DNA of 64,000 bases, taken from NCBI GenBank assembly GCA_022113835.1, contig JAILWY010000006.1:6138001-6202000 (forward strand). The letters are read 5' to 3'. The position numbers and the translations under genes were made by a program. Source of the stretch: Atopsyche davidsoni. Lineage: Eukaryota > Arthropoda > Insecta > Trichoptera > Hydrobiosidae. Below the pieces are notes generated by a model. That model saw nothing but the letters and a program-made list of their open reading frames with translations. It was not told where the DNA came from and made no database searches. Shown in pieces: positions 12,276 to 26,260 of this stretch. The stretch's first letter is position 1. Each line of letters opens with the position of its first letter.

Positions 12276-12949
12276 ATAAGCATGCTAAAATTCAAATATA
12301 AATATAAACAAATGCGATAAGCCAAATGACAAGAAATTCAACAAAAAATAAGCAACCCGTTGTTAGGGAAAATTACACCAAACTTGATACAGTCATATAA
12401 AGGGGAATCTTTTACTACACAGGTGACTCTTAAATGTGCGCATAAAGATCTTTACTAACCAGTGTAAAGATTTGCTACACAGATGTCGCTACTGGTTTGT
12501 TAGTTCATGAAGACAAAGATCATCAAGTATTGAAACATTATACCATCGATCACTTATTTTAGAAGTTCCTTCACAGTCAATTAAGTCTGACATAAACGAT
12601 TTAATAGTCTTCGTTTTCACTTTTGTTTAAATTATTTACAAAGAAATTGCATTTTATGTAAAAGTGCATTATTTTTTAATTTTTTTTTTTACGTACAACT
12701 CTATTTATGTTATTTAATAACGCACATCGTAGTAGTATTATTGAAGTGGCTATTAATATGGTAATGGAAAATTACGCCATTTGACAACTAGAGCAAGTCT
12801 TCGAGTTTTATGCTTTGAATATTCAATTATTCATTAAAAGCAGATTACATGAAAAATACAGCTGCGTTATGTAAGGTGTTATGAGAAAATAAAATTGTTG
12901 AAAATAGATCAAACCCACTAACGCATGAAATTTGTACTTTCTGGGTTTA

Positions 12950-13560
12950 CGAGCTTTTTTATGAACAGTCGAGTTCATATTCGCCTCAATGAATGTCGAA
13001 AAGAAACCGAACTCGAGCTGCCAGCAAGATAAAAGACCGCGTTGACCTAGCTCGATATCTCAAATCATCTGCAGAAGTAACGCCTCGATACGCTCCGTTA
13101 CGAAGACGGCATTTGCGCTTACTTTCCGATTCGGTCGTGTGATACTCCAAGAAAACGGACATTATAGAAAAACGACAAATTTTCAGACGCTCATTGTGTG
13201 TTCAAGGAAGAATAGAACAGTTAGAAGTACGCCGAAGCATTACCCAAGCCAATTATTCCGCGAGCGTAGATGTGAGCTCCAGCTAGAACGGGCAGTCCTG
13301 ATGCTACAATACTTTCTCCGTGTTGAAATTAGTAAGGCGACGTGACTCATAAATTTGACGGTTAAGTATCACGGACATCGGGAGGAGCACTCGGTGGTGA
13401 TGCAATTTATTGTTTAATGTTTATTCATGGTGTTGGGAGTACACGGAGAGGAAGAAAGCACAGCTCGACGGAATGGCCGCGAGCTGGCCACGTATTGTGC
13501 GGTTGAAAGACTGTGCGATCGCCGTCGGAGGTGCTCACGACGCGATGTGATTTAATACTA
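12950..13560. promoter_or_regulatory. GC-richer island, possible first exon/promoter zone
   Basis: About 600 bases are markedly GC- and CpG-richer than the surroundings, with CTCGAG, GCGATCGC and several CGxxG words. By position it could hold the promoter and non-coding first exon of the minus-strand secreted-protein gene, about 0.7-1.3 kb upstream of its ATG. A GATAAAAG word on the + strand at about 13027-13034 is TATA-like but unsupported. This is inference from composition and position only. Confidence 0.3.
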
Positions 13561-15640
13561 AATCTGGTCAGATAGAAAGGAGAAATTTTTTAATAGTGCT
13601 GGAGTCAAGTAGTATTTAAACTATGTTAACGAAGAAGCAAATTAACTAGCGTCGAGATGGAAACAACGATTGAATTGTTCACGTTGTTAAAAAAGACAAA
13701 AACTTTACGGAAAACGGTCACAGGTTTTTTAAATTAGCTATTTGAATAAGAAATACACTGAAGTTTTTTGTTAAAGCTACCAATAAAGTAAGAATCATCT
13801 GTGTCTTATAAAAAAAATAAATCTGTATTTAGTTAATTGTAAATTACTATAATAGTACATACACATAAAATACTATAATGCTACATGTTTTTTTTATGAA
13901 AAGTATAAAATTTAAATTTATTTAAAAAAATAGTCGAATCAAAGTTGTATTTCTTGATGAAATAATTATCTAAATTATTCTCGACGTATTTAAATGAGAA
14001 GTTTCTATCAATTAGGAATTATTAAATATATAATTGGTAGTAAATGTAACCAGTTTATCATTAGAGCATTGATATAATCTTTAAGTGGCAAAACATTGCG
14101 TTGCTCTATGGATAGTTGAGGCAGTAAATTCAATATAATTTACATGGAACGCATGTAATAATATGTTGCAACTACATCTTTACTGATGATACCTGCGTCG
14201 TACCGCAGGCGTTCTGGCGCGGTCTACGAAGTCATAAAACCTAATTCCGAATAAAATGCAGCTAAATAGCTTATTCTTTAATAATTGGAAATTGATTAAT
14301 AATAACTTCTAAACGTCCATTTTTAAAGATATTCATATAAACCCAATTTTTAAAATTTATTGATTTTAAAATTATATAAATGTACTAATGTTGAAGGTAA
14401 GTATATATATTATATTTTTACTAAGATCTCCTAGAATATTAATAGATTTATTATTCTCAATTTAATAAGTTCATCACAAGGTTGTCTGGTTGACGCGCAA
14501 GGAAGCATTTTTTTGAAATTAATGCTTATAAAAAGTTCGTTAAACTTTTATTTACAGTGTTAAAATAATCGAGTTTAAATTAAAATAAAATTTGTCCTGT
14601 TTGTACGCCTTTTGAGAACAAACAAATAAATTAAAAAAACATAGAATAAATAAGGATTGCTTTTTATAAGACACGTTTCATTGTAAAATAAATATATATT
14701 TGCAATAAAAAAGGGTGGTTCGTGGTGCTATTCATTTTAAGAATGCTGCAAAGAAATAAATAGTTTGACTTCTTTTTTAATTGCGAGTTTACTTCTTTTT
14801 TTATCAGAGCCGTTAGACATTCGATTTTGTCAGGCGCATAGAGCGAGGTAATACAACTGGTTTATTGCAATAACCTTAATAAATAATTATAAAAAACGCA
14901 CACTTCGTGTAAGTAGCTAAATTAACACAGCTATTATTGTAACTTGTTCGAGTAACGTACATTCATTTCGTTTCGCGGGTTTGGCGGTTACCCGTGCGTT
15001 GAAGTTATTTCGTATTTGGTATTTCCGAGGTAACTAACACTGCATCCTGAAAATAAAGCAAAATTTTCTTTTTTTTTAAAGAAATAACATACCAATGCGC
15101 TGTAACTAATTACTACAATTTTTTCAAATTTAAATTAAATATTTACTTCCATGATAAACTTTAGAAATATCCGTTAGAATTAGAAAAATAATATAAACAC
15201 CAGGTAAATAGTCACATAATAGGGTACAATCTATTTTTCATACTTACTGAAAAATTGTTAATATTCTCAAGCAGTGAGCTTAGGATCTTTCACGGAAAAT
15301 ATTCGAGTCGGATCAACTGAATATGGAGTTCAAACCGAGGAAGCTCTGTTGTGTTAATATGGAATATTAAAAAGTATAAATTTTTTTGATAACGTCTTGT
15401 AAATTAAATAATTCTCACTTTAATTCTTAAGTAAATATTTATTTCTAAAACATCAGCTATTGTAAACCAAACAATAGATTTTAAACAAAAGTGTTTATCG
15501 ATCATTGTTTTATAAATAATGTATTCATTATAACTTCTAAAAGCAAGGAATTGCAGACAATGCACCGCAGTGCAGGTTTCTTTATTTCAAAGCCAATAAA
15601 GTATAAACTTTGTTTTCTTCGAATATCATTATATTTGTAG
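13561..15640. other. AT-rich non-coding DNA
   Basis: No gene is seen. The stretch is AT-rich throughout, apart from a short GC-richer word cluster at about 14195-14225 containing the small hairpin CCTGCG-TCGTAC-CGCAGG. Confidence 0.55.
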
Positions 15641-15880
15641 GCCAGCCATAACTGGTTTAAATATTCATCAGGATAGCATAGGTGGATCCGTGTTAATGTT
15701 GGCGGCGTTGCATAATGTCATCGTGTCGAAAGTGAAACTAAATCGTTGCAACTGTTATGAAAAATGATGATGATGATTGCTGATAAGTTTTGCGCTGATT
15801 GCGACAGATTTATTAGAAATACGAAACTGAAGTGAGCGGTTCTGTGAAAGATTACAATCAAGTTTGCGGGCGATCGATTA
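15640..15880. promoter_or_regulatory. GC-richer island with GAAAGTGAAA site
   Basis: This non-coding island has GGTGGATCCG, TTGGCGGCG and GTTGCATAATG words and a (GAT)n-like run. An exact GAAAGTGAAA lies at 15728-15737. It is enhancer-like in composition; no open frame supports coding. Confidence 0.3.
15728..15737 (+). promoter_or_regulatory. GAAAGTGAAA site 1
   Basis: Exact match to the Blimp-1 (PRDM1)/ISRE-type core, here followed by CTAAA. Confidence 0.4.
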
Positions 15881-16739
15881 ATTGATTGATTACATCACAT
15901 TCGATTTTATATAGTTTTAATTTACTGTTTTCCTTTTATTTGTTGCTACATTTATTTTTTACGAAAATAATCAATAATTTTTATTATGTTTATAAAAAAA
16001 AAGAAACAGAGATGAGTTAATAAGTAAACAATTTATTGCTTAAAATATATAATGTTAGAACCAAGACGTAAATTATCATATTTTATTTTTAATTTTAGCA
16101 CATACTTAGTCGTTAGTTTTTTTATTGCATGATTTCTAATTCTGTCGAAGTGTTTTACGAAACATAAAAAGACATTTGTTACACAGTTTAATACCAATTT
16201 GCCAAATATATGTTTGTTATTAAATATTCAGTGGCAAGAGAAAGTCATTTAATAAGTATATGAAAAAAATCAATTGAATTATTGGTGATTGTAAAAAAAG
16301 TGCTAAATCGTTGACACTATGCGAAGAAAAAAAAACCATTTGTCATTGTGCGCATCCGAATGCGTATATTCAAAATATTATAACATTGATAAAAAATATT
16401 TGGTGTTAAAAATGTTATGTAACTTCAGTTAGTTTTAAATTTTGAAAAGAAACTGGATATATATTTTTGTTTATGCTTATAATTGAATATAAGAGAGAAC
16501 AGTTTGTCTGTTAAAATACTGTGTAATAGAAGATTTCATTTAATCAAGATTATTAAAATTGATTATACATTAAATTTTATTTTACAATAAGACAATAAAA
16601 ATACACCGTCAATTGATGCAGTCGGCATTATTAGATAATAGGCCACCGGGCCAGTTTTAAATTTCTGAATAGCATCTGTTGTGTTTAGCGTGTTATTTAA
16701 CACCCACGAATGTTATTTAAAGAGTATTTTTATGTAAGT

Positions 16740-16890
16740 TTACTTCCTTTTTTCGAGAGTTTGACAATGGCGGATTTAGAGTTTAATTAGGATCCACACA
16801 GGAAGTGTGAACGCGCGTGACCGGGCCCAGAACAATCTCGCAATGCGGTGCAAGCAGGTACACGCGGGCATGGCTGGCTACCTGCGCCGG
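16740..16890. promoter_or_regulatory. GC-rich island with ATGGCGG and ETS-type words
   Basis: ATGGCGG (16767-16773) is a Pho/YY1-type word, and ACAGGAAGTG (16798-16807) matches the ETS-factor consensus. A dense CpG stretch (AACGCGCGTGACCGGGCCC) follows. A short frame beginning ATGCGGTGCAAGCAG and followed by GTACAC could be a mini-exon, but that is weak. Confidence 0.3.
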
Positions 16891-17789
16891 TAATGATACA
16901 GATCTAACGCAATTCTTCAGGAAGACTTTCTAGGGGTTTTTATGAACAGAATAATTGAACATTTTAAAGTGATCTAATTTAATTATATTATTCGTCAATC
17001 TACTATATAGTAACTGCATTATCATACTAACTAATGACAGTGAGGGTATGTCAAATGGATTTTGAAATATGTCCATTCACGCAATGATATATTTTACTTT
17101 TCGTAATCCATTGTCAACGTAAAGTATTAAATAACAATACAAGTGCTTTTTGTTTTGATTTATTAAAACCTTTTCATAGCAGATATAATAAAAAAAAACT
17201 ATGTTATAGCAATTAAACTAATAATTTCTTGTTAAAAAAAGCCACAGATTTGAAATACGCATAGCTCGTTCAATAAAACACTCACAGGATTTAATTAAAA
17301 TTTATTTTAATAAAAATAAGTAAAATTTGATTCTTTATACGTTGCGACATTGTTGTTATTTTTTAATATCATATTTAAACTCCAAGATGTTCAATTGAGT
17401 GTCTCAGTAAAAAAATCGTGACAATACACCTAAACATGTCGCTTACAAACAATGGTTATGAAAACATAAGAACTTGTTTATAACTATACCGTACGGATCA
17501 TATGATTTGTAGCAGCAGTGCGTTATTGATATGAATATTTACTTTCTGTACATCAGTTTTTTATTTATCTATCTATTATTCTGAATGTTTTAGTTTTTAT
17601 CTTATTTCTAAATAATTAACATCATTGGGATTTTTGCACACCGGGTTAGTTCTATGCTTTACATATAATGTTTTATAATTTAAATAAACCGGTTTTTCAA
17701 CATATCAACTGATGGATTAAGTCTGCTCCAAGCCTAGTCCAAAATGATTTTATTTAATGTCGTTTAAACATTTGAAACTTATAAGAGAG

Positions 17790-18015
17790 TGATCTTGGAT
17801 GGTTAACGCTTCGCCTGCATACGCACGTACTGTACTCAAACAGACGTGAGTATCCATCAGCACCTCGGAGCAAGTTCCTCTTTAGATTTCACTTTCATTA
17901 GCGGTGCGATGGCTCCTAGACCAGAATAACGATCACAGCACACATAACCAGATGGCTGAAAGGCGGCCGAGCTGGCTGCATAGATTATTCGGATATCCGA
18001 TCGAGCAGGTTTCAA
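17790..18015. promoter_or_regulatory. GC-richer island with exon-like start and GAAAGTGAAA site
   Basis: The island contains an ATG at 17799 whose frame runs 47 bases to a strong donor-like GTGAGT (17846-17851). It also contains an inverse GAAAGTGAAA at 17887-17896 and a GC-richer tail with GGCGGCCGAGCTGGCTGC at about 17962. It could be a first coding exon or an enhancer. No partner exon was found. Confidence 0.25.
17887..17896 (-). promoter_or_regulatory. GAAAGTGAAA site 2
   Basis: TTTCACTTTC on the + strand, the reverse complement of the recurring 10-mer. Confidence 0.4.
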
Positions 18016-19149
18016 ACAACTTGAACATTAGTTAAACTGTCTCCACGTAACGATAAATATTATTGTTGTCTGAATTGCTAATAAATTAACAAGATCATTT
18101 TGGGTTTCGTAATTTAAATGCCCGGCAAGTTAGAATAAATAGTATGATTATTGATTTATGAGCACTAAAGAAAAACATGTTGATTATTCGTGAAAAAGCT
18201 ATTATAAACAGGTTATTTTGTATTTAAGAACTGTTTTTCTTAATTTATACCCTTCAGTAAAATAAATCTTCTTAGATAAAAGTTTTAATTGATTTCAAAG
18301 GTATATATTACGTAAAACTGCATTATGTAACGATTAGGCCAATCAAAGTAGTTAAGAGACGATGTCTAAAGTTCAAGAATTCTTACACTTAGTGATAACC
18401 TCGACTAAAAATAATTTTATTTGTCTTTTATTGAAAAATACTTAAGAATACTATACAACTATACTTTTATAGGGTTTTTTTTAAATTGTTGATTGATGAA
18501 TATAATAAATACAATTGATTATATTGAACGATAATTTAGTAGTTGAATTATAAAATGGCCCGCCAGCTTATATTTCACTTATTTTTGTATTATGCGTTTC
18601 TCGTAAGTTACCAATCTTAAATTTAAACAAATCATGCTGAAATAATTTAATACTATTAACGCGAAGCTGTTTAAAACACCAAGAGAAATATTTTTCGGTT
18701 GTTAATGTTGAGATATTTAAATATACGCTTTCCAGATTATAAGTAAGATAAATTGTTATGAAACACAAGTGAAATGAAATAATAATATTGAACATAAGGA
18801 AAATCGACTTTAATTTGAAATATGAAGTCGATTATTTCTCCACATAGTAATAGCAGTGTTCACGCTACAACAATTATTTGAAATATGTTATAGAAAAAAT
18901 GATTTATTCCGTTGCAGAGTGTAGCAAGGTCTCAGCCTTAGTTAAATGACAATTATATTATGTAAGCAACTTTTATATCAGATATAAACCAGCTGGTCGG
19001 TTTGGAAGTACTTTTTATTAGTAAAATTTTATGAAATTACATTTATTGTTTTCAATTTTAATATTGCTTTGACATTTAGAATTACGGTCAACAATAAAAC
19101 TAAATCCTGATAAGTCGACTAATGATTGACACGATTTTTTTTAGAATAA

Positions 19150-19380
19150 CCATGCCGTTGATATATAGAGTTGAGTCCGCGTGCGTAGGTTTTTTTTGTT
19201 GTCAGTATTTTGTGCACTTTTCCAATACCTGTCAACAACCTTCGTCCATGAAATAAGTGTAAACATGAGTAACTTAAACGGTCGGTTCGTCGACACAAAC
19301 ATCATTGTGGCGTCACTTTAGCGGCAGTCCACTCGAGATGTCGGCGTTTATTTTATAGCGATCCGCGTAGGTATTATTTA
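19150..19380. promoter_or_regulatory. GC-richer non-coding island
   Basis: CpG-containing words (CCGCGTGCG, CGGTCGGTTCGTCGAC, GGCGTCAC, CACTCGAGATGTCGGCG) stand out against an AT-rich background. No open frame or splice pattern is seen. Possible enhancer. Confidence 0.25.
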
Positions 19381-19684
19381 TTTTTTACGTCTTCAAGACG
19401 AATGATTGCTTATATTGAAAAATGCACATCCCTTAAATCTAAAATACAAGGAGATATCAATTTAAAAAAATTATATAACTAAGTCATAAGCATCATGAAG
19501 TCGTCGTATGTATTTTTTGCATTAATATAAATATCTAAAAAATAGCTTATAACATAAAGATATAGTTAAATTATGCTAGTAATAATAATTAAATATATCT
19601 TTACATCACGGTTTTACGATTTTAAAAGTAACGGCAAGATTGTGTTTTGGTTGGCCATGGAGAGTGACTTATATTGAATGGCGT

Positions 19685-19694
19685 GAAAGTGAAA
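19685..19694 (+). promoter_or_regulatory. GAAAGTGAAA site 3
   Basis: Exact copy of the recurring 10-mer, flanked by GCGT and CTTGA, just after a GGTTGGCCATGGAG word. Confidence 0.4.
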
Positions 19695-21655
19695 CTTGAA
19701 TATTTATAATGGACGCAGACTTGAAATGTTTTTTTGTTGTTGTATGTTTTAATTTATATTTAAACACAACAGAAATAACGCTATGCGATTTACAAATAAA
19801 GACGCGTTGTAAAAACCGGTATTTAATTAGAAATAAATACAATTTTTAGAAGATTTTCTAAGAATTAGTAACTAACACACATCATTAAACTGTATTTTTT
19901 TATAAAAGTTCACCTCTATTTAATAGGGTCAAATTGCGAGAATAAAAAATAATTTATAACTGGTTTTAAATGTCAAACACCCCAAGATTTATTTTTTAGG
20001 TTTTGCAAAAGTTTTCTATACATGTTATATATGTATTTAGCCTAATAAAGATTTATATCTTATTTGTAATAATAGCAGTAGCTTGTGTTTAAATAGTTTA
20101 GTTATTTTGGTTTTTTTTTTTTTAATTCTAAAACTTTTTCCGATAAAATCTATACGTTGTTATAAGTAAATGCCTATAAAAAAATCTTAATGGGTGAAAA
20201 GTTAATTTAGAATTCTTAAATTTGCCTAGCAACCATAAATGTAATTCGTTATTTATTATTTACTTCACAAAATTGATTTTGAAAACTTACTGCCTTTCAT
20301 ACAACTCATTGGGCAGTTGGTAATAGATTTTGTGTTCATACACATCGGTCACGTTTGGGGCGGTTACGAAAGAGTTGCATTGGCTTTAGTTTGATGTTTG
20401 TCAATAGTGTGTAGTCTATTGGACCCGGCGGCCTTCTTTAAATAACTGATACCAGGTTTGAGGCAACGAAACCACTTTTATAACGATTATTCCAAAAATG
20501 CCTACAATCCCAGTATTATTCTTTCGTGCATCTGCATAACTGATAAGGTTGAATCGTTTTATGTATTTCATCTACTTTAAACATAGTGCATACACCAAGA
20601 AAGTAACAGATAACATAAGAAATAAAATTATTTATAAACTAAGTAATCCATGTGTATAAATTATATTATATCTCAGAATTATCTCATTTGGATATATTTA
20701 AATTAAAAAAAAAACGATTTGTTCGTAAACCGAAACCTTCAACAATCTTTGAAATATTATAAATATTAAGAATTTTTAAATAGAGGAAAATATCAGATCA
20801 TTGAAATTAATGTCTTAAAAGTCAAAATGTTTACAAAAGAAAAAATACATAAAACGTTGTAAAAATATTTAAAAAACATAATTGGTTTAAAAAAAGTAAT
20901 CGAAATAAAAAGGTATCATTTAAAAAACAATAATCGTAAGTAATATCATTATTTTGTATATTATTTGTAAAAGCCTCAAGCCGTGACATTGGACGAGAAA
21001 TTCTCAGATCGATTTATTGATTTAAATATGGACGAGTGCACATCATCTTTTCAATGTTTTTATTGCACTTGAAAATTACAGAAGTTTAACCTTGAAAGAA
21101 AAAAGACAAGAAAAAGAAGGGTTACACGAAACTTTATTATTAAAAATAAAATACGAGAGAGCTTCGTCAAATAAATTTTTAGTATGTATAATATTATATA
21201 TTTATTATATATTAATGTGTTAAAAGGCAGGAGCAAAGTACAATTTTTTTTATTGAATAAATTGCTTTGGCTACTTCGTTTGCATAAAAGTGTAATAAAA
21301 TCATGATCCGAAATGAACAAGACCTTGATATTGTTCAAAAGTTTTTTGTAATTGCATTATAAAAAGCAGAAGTACCAATTTAAAGCCACGTTAAAAACGT
21401 TACTTATTAATTTTCTATCATACATATTAGAAAAAAATAAATACTTTGTTAAATACCATAAGCGCCTGGAGGGAGGCTCTGAACTTGAAAAACTTGTTTT
21501 CTACCGGACGGTAGTTCGTTATTTGCTTTTCCACGTATTCACATACGTTTGAAAAATAAATCAGCTCCGTTTGAAGTCAGGACTCCATATTTATGCGAAA
21601 ACATAATTATTAACCTGCTCGGAGTCCGTTGTGATTTATACGTCTTCTGGAATCG

Positions 21656-21685
21656 ACGGATTGCCTTTCTGCCAAGGCAATCCGT
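21656..21685. other. Perfect 12-bp inverted repeat (hairpin)
   Basis: ACGGATTGCCTT and AAGGCAATCCGT are exact reverse complements separated by TCTGCC. The arms are GC-balanced in an AT-rich region. The hairpin is too short for a standard pre-miRNA, so it may be a protein-binding palindrome or a footprint. Confidence 0.6.
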
Positions 21686-24421
21686 TTGACTTCATTTGAT
21701 ACACTCAATTCAAATTATGAAACCGATCTGTTTTGTCACCAGACTTGCGAAAAGCTATGAAAAATTGTCGATTTCTAATTTTTCCCGACGTATTAATTTG
21801 TCTATAGCATCGGTGCGTTTTTTCACCATTTTTGTGACGGTTCTTACAAATAATATCCTGAAACTGAATGCAAGGTTACTGGTAAATTTTGTATTTAAAG
21901 CAAATCGACAATAATACGTTTATTTAATGGAGGTAATGGGAAGTAACGTGGCATTGTGATGTTAAACAACGCTTATGGCCAGTTCACATATAATATATCT
22001 ATTCAATAATAATTCCCCTAATAGCATATATTAAATCATAAAAACTTCCTAGCACTTGCAAATGCCCCTGAAAATAATTAAAACATTATATAATTTAAAT
22101 ATTTTATGACTGGCCAAAGTTGCAATTCAATACAAAGATTTAGTTTATGTGCTATTTAAAAATAAATATATATTTAAACGAATTTTGATTGCAACTGATT
22201 GTAATTTTTTTAAGGTTTGCATTGGTGAATTAGTGATGGATATTGATATGTATTATTCAGTTGCTTCACAGAGCTTCAACTGTCGAACTTAATGCCATTG
22301 TGAAACCAACAGTGATTTTGTTAGATATTGACGACTAGTGACACGTTGACACATGATGCAAGTGCAGAGGAACCGGAGACAAGAAAAGTCATAAAAAATC
22401 TAAATTACGAGATTTATTAAAGTTTTTATTTAGTAAGCGCAAAGTCTAGAAGAATTTTAAATAAAAACTTAGCTTTCGATGACAGTTTATAAACATTCAG
22501 TACGGCACGTGCGAAAACCTGTTCGGCAATTATTGGTATGTATTTGCAGTAACAATAGAGAATAATCAAACGAGTCAGAGAAATCACGTGTTGAGGTCTC
22601 TTGGGTATATGCAGTGTGGTGGAATGATGCATCAATAGTTTATTAAAATAACCCACTTTATAAATCAATGTCAACTGTTTTCCATTTAAATATACACGTT
22701 TTTATGACTGAAAATAACAATGATCGCTTTATTCGCATATTTCTCAGCGGTATTATTGTAGATAGTTCTTTTTTCTATAGTTACTGTATTTCCAATTAAA
22801 AGCGTTACTTCAATAAAACGAAGTGTAATTTTAAAAATTTATAATGATTTGTAATTTTTGCTAATTTTTATTTGTTACCTAACTCAAGTTACTAGATTTA
22901 AATAATTATTCCATACAGCAACACTAATAAAGTGATTGTACTTTTAAATTTATCATGCCTAACTAAGCGATATCACGATTTAGCGGTGACAAAATAACAT
23001 TTTGATGCAATTCAAAGAATTTGTCAAGACGTTCACGGTGTCGGTAGATTGATTGTCAGACTTCACGGGGAAACGAGACGACAAATATGAATTAGCCATG
23101 ATTTTAAAAGATGAGATAATACTTAAAAATAAAAATAAAACTACACTAAGACATTTTCTAAAATTTAATATTCAAAATGACCTTCAGAGAGTGCATCCTT
23201 AACACATATTTTAAAAAGAAGTAACTGTAAAAGACTTAATATATTATTAATAGACCAGCACATATTCTGTCTCCGTTGTGTGTGAGATTTGAAAGGATTT
23301 TGTCTGAGAAAGGAATTCGACACGCTTCAATAGCGCGAACAAAAAATGAGGTTATTTAAATAGCTGTCTGAGTATTATGATTTACAATCACGCAAGACGG
23401 TTTGATCGTGACAGACTTTGGGTAAATCTCATATTTATCGAATCACTTCACATGAAATGCGGTCCCCGTGCGTGTGTCAACATTTACATGAAGGATTTTT
23501 TCGCAAAATGAGTCGAGTTATATAAGCGAGTGAGTTTCACCGGGCGCATTCATATGCATTTATGAACGTTAAAAAGCAAAAGCTAACTGGTTCTCGTATT
23601 GCAATAATTACAGAATCGAGACTGCTTCTGCAATCTGCCTGAGGCCTCGTGTACCGGTCTGAGGTTGTTTACCTATAATGCCAATATTTATAGTCGCAAA
23701 AGCAAGTTGGCTGAAACGAAACGCCCAATTCATAATTACACCAAAAACTGGTCTCAAAATTAACACCCGGTGTAGAAGAAAACCTGATTTTTTAGGAGAA
23801 GAATTCATAGAAATATCTTATTTACGATCGTTAAAGATGCCGAACAATTTTTGAGCACCAAAGTGGACTCGTCATTTGAGAGTTTTGACATTGGTGAAGC
23901 AATTTTATTATTATTATTTTAGCAAGATCACTGCATTTCTGCATTATATTACACATATGCATCTTGGAATCAAAGTTACAAAATCACCAAAGAATTAAAA
24001 TTATTTTTAAATAGTTATTTATACTTTTTATATAAACTGTTTAGATTATAAAATATCAAATAATAAAAAAAATAATTCCTAACACTTGCTTAGTGATTTA
24101 TCTCATTTTAATTACTAGCTACGTACAACGTCTCGATTGGTGATTTTCCATGTTCATGTAAAACATGGTGATGTATTGAATTTATAAAGAATATATAATA
24201 ATAATTAATAATACGATCAAAGGTCTAATACGCATTGAAACGATATTCTTGATTGTATTTGTAGGCTATTCAAAGGCAGGTCGATGAAAGAAAATATATT
24301 AAAGTAAACAACTTGCACGGAAGCGCGGACGTCATGGGTTTCAGTGGAATCAGTACTTACGTACAAACATGTATTAATGAACGGAAAATTTCAGATTCAT
24401 GGTCACTACTGCCAAAAAATA

Positions 24422-24424
<3 letters not shown>

Positions 24425-24461
<37 letters not shown>
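24425..24461. repeat. (TA)n microsatellite
   Basis: Uninterrupted alternating T/A run. Confidence 0.9.
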
Positions 24462-24464
<3 letters not shown>

Positions 24465-26260
24465 TTGCCTTAAATTAATTTTGCCTGATTTTTGCTGTAC
24501 TGTTAAATTTGTGAAATATTTTATGATCTTGGTTTTAAGTTTTATTAATAATAAGCGTAAATTTTAGAAAAATATAGCAAGACGCAGAAATTGTCATTTC
24601 CTATAAATGAGAATTAAGCTTGTACTAAAAACAACTAAATGATATTAAAAAGTAAAGCAAGCATGCAGCGAGTTATGAAACTACAAATTTAATGTCGAAT
24701 GACTGTTTTTGCAGATGTTGGTCTTAAATTTTAGGCGAAGTATCCAGGGAAACCCATTCGGATAACTTTCTTATATTTTTGACCGGCATGTTTGTCTAGT
24801 TACTCTAAAAGTGAAAATATATGTTCAGATGTACTTTTAAATGGACGAGAAACGGGCGTTGCGCAATGTTTGATCAGACATTATGACGAAATAAATTAAA
24901 TTTGATTGCTTCTTAAGAGAATTTATCAATGGATTTTTGCGCCGCAATACGAATATAATCAATTTGATTTCTAATTATTTAAAATTTAATATGAAATAGA
25001 CCAAGAGTTAGATTCAAACTAGGTAACATTGACAAAAAAATGTTAAGACATACATATAATATATTGGACCCAAGTTGTTATTAAAATGCAATGTTGCTGA
25101 AACGTGGAAAAAAATCTTCATTTTATGCTAAAATATGACAAAAAATAACACATATTTATTTTTCATGCTGTTTCATAAAATTTAAATCTATTGGTTTTAA
25201 TGTTATTGTGAAAGGTTTCTATCACACGCGGAAATTTTAAATTAGATTTTTGTTGCAAGATTGTGTCTATATTATTGCATTTAAGTTAGCCTAGATCTTT
25301 GTGCATACTTTATTAAAATAGCATGTGGGTATTGCTATCCTGAATAAACCGAAAATAAGTTTGGTAAGTATAATAAGTGGTATGTTTCTTATGTTTGATT
25401 TAACGCTTTTAATAGCGACAAGGTTAGTCTATCAGTCATAGCCAACCGTTTTTCATTGTATTGAGAGAACTGCATATCCTTATAGTGATAATTAAATATT
25501 TAAAATAACTAATTAAAGAACTAACTACGGCAATAAAAGCTACCGCTAAATCCAATCTTTGGTTTGTGCTGACAATATTACAATGCAAAAAATTATAATC
25601 TATTACACTTTAAGTTTTTGCTCAACTTTTTGTGGCTTCGTTAAAACTTTAGTAATATAAACGATATCTATAGCAATAAAATATTACATCAGATATAAAA
25701 TCACAAATTTAAGTAGGAAATGACAAACACTTGATTGGTAGTTTTACCTTTTTTCTTGTGTATCGCCACTTCTAATCTTTATCTTGCGTTATTATGTTCA
25801 AAATAAATATATATTTAAGTACTAAAAAACAAAGTATATTTATTTTTTGATACATCAGGATAAATCTTCGATTAATTTTTTTTTGGCTGTAGTATTAATT
25901 ATCACATTATAATCGCCCGAAGCGTCAAGCGTCGGATGAAAAAAAATTAAGCAATTTTAGTATCAAGGGCTCTCGTATAAATTAAAGCATGACTCGAAAA
26001 AAGAGACCAAGGCGCTTTGAATATTTATACTTCCTGGAGTGATCAAATCGGAGACTGTTACAAAACTTACTATTTAGGAGAATAAGTACCTAATTTTTTT
26101 GAAAAACTTTTGTTTTGTAATTGCCAATTAGGCTGAAAATAAAAATCCCAAATGCAAATAAACAAAGATATGGAAATTGCTCATAAAGACACATTTCAAA
26201 ATCTGATTTTTACAAGTAACAATTTCAAAGGAAATGAGTCATGAAATAACGTCAGCGTAA

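Larger units (their letters stand above)
19695..26260. other. AT-rich non-coding DNA with isolated hairpin and TA repeat
   Basis: No gene is supported. The stretch has weak GC-richer patches at about 20280-20460 and 23270-23560, a perfect 12-bp hairpin at 21656-21685 and a (TA)n run at 24425-24461. A minus-strand open frame at 23608-23808 begins with an ATG and a Ser/Lys-rich start, but it has no recognisable domain and no splice context. Confidence 0.5.

Noticed and set aside
23519..23526. TATATAAG as a TATA box
   Set aside because: It is in a slightly GC-richer patch, but no convincing initiator, downstream frame or donor follows, and such words are common in AT-rich DNA.
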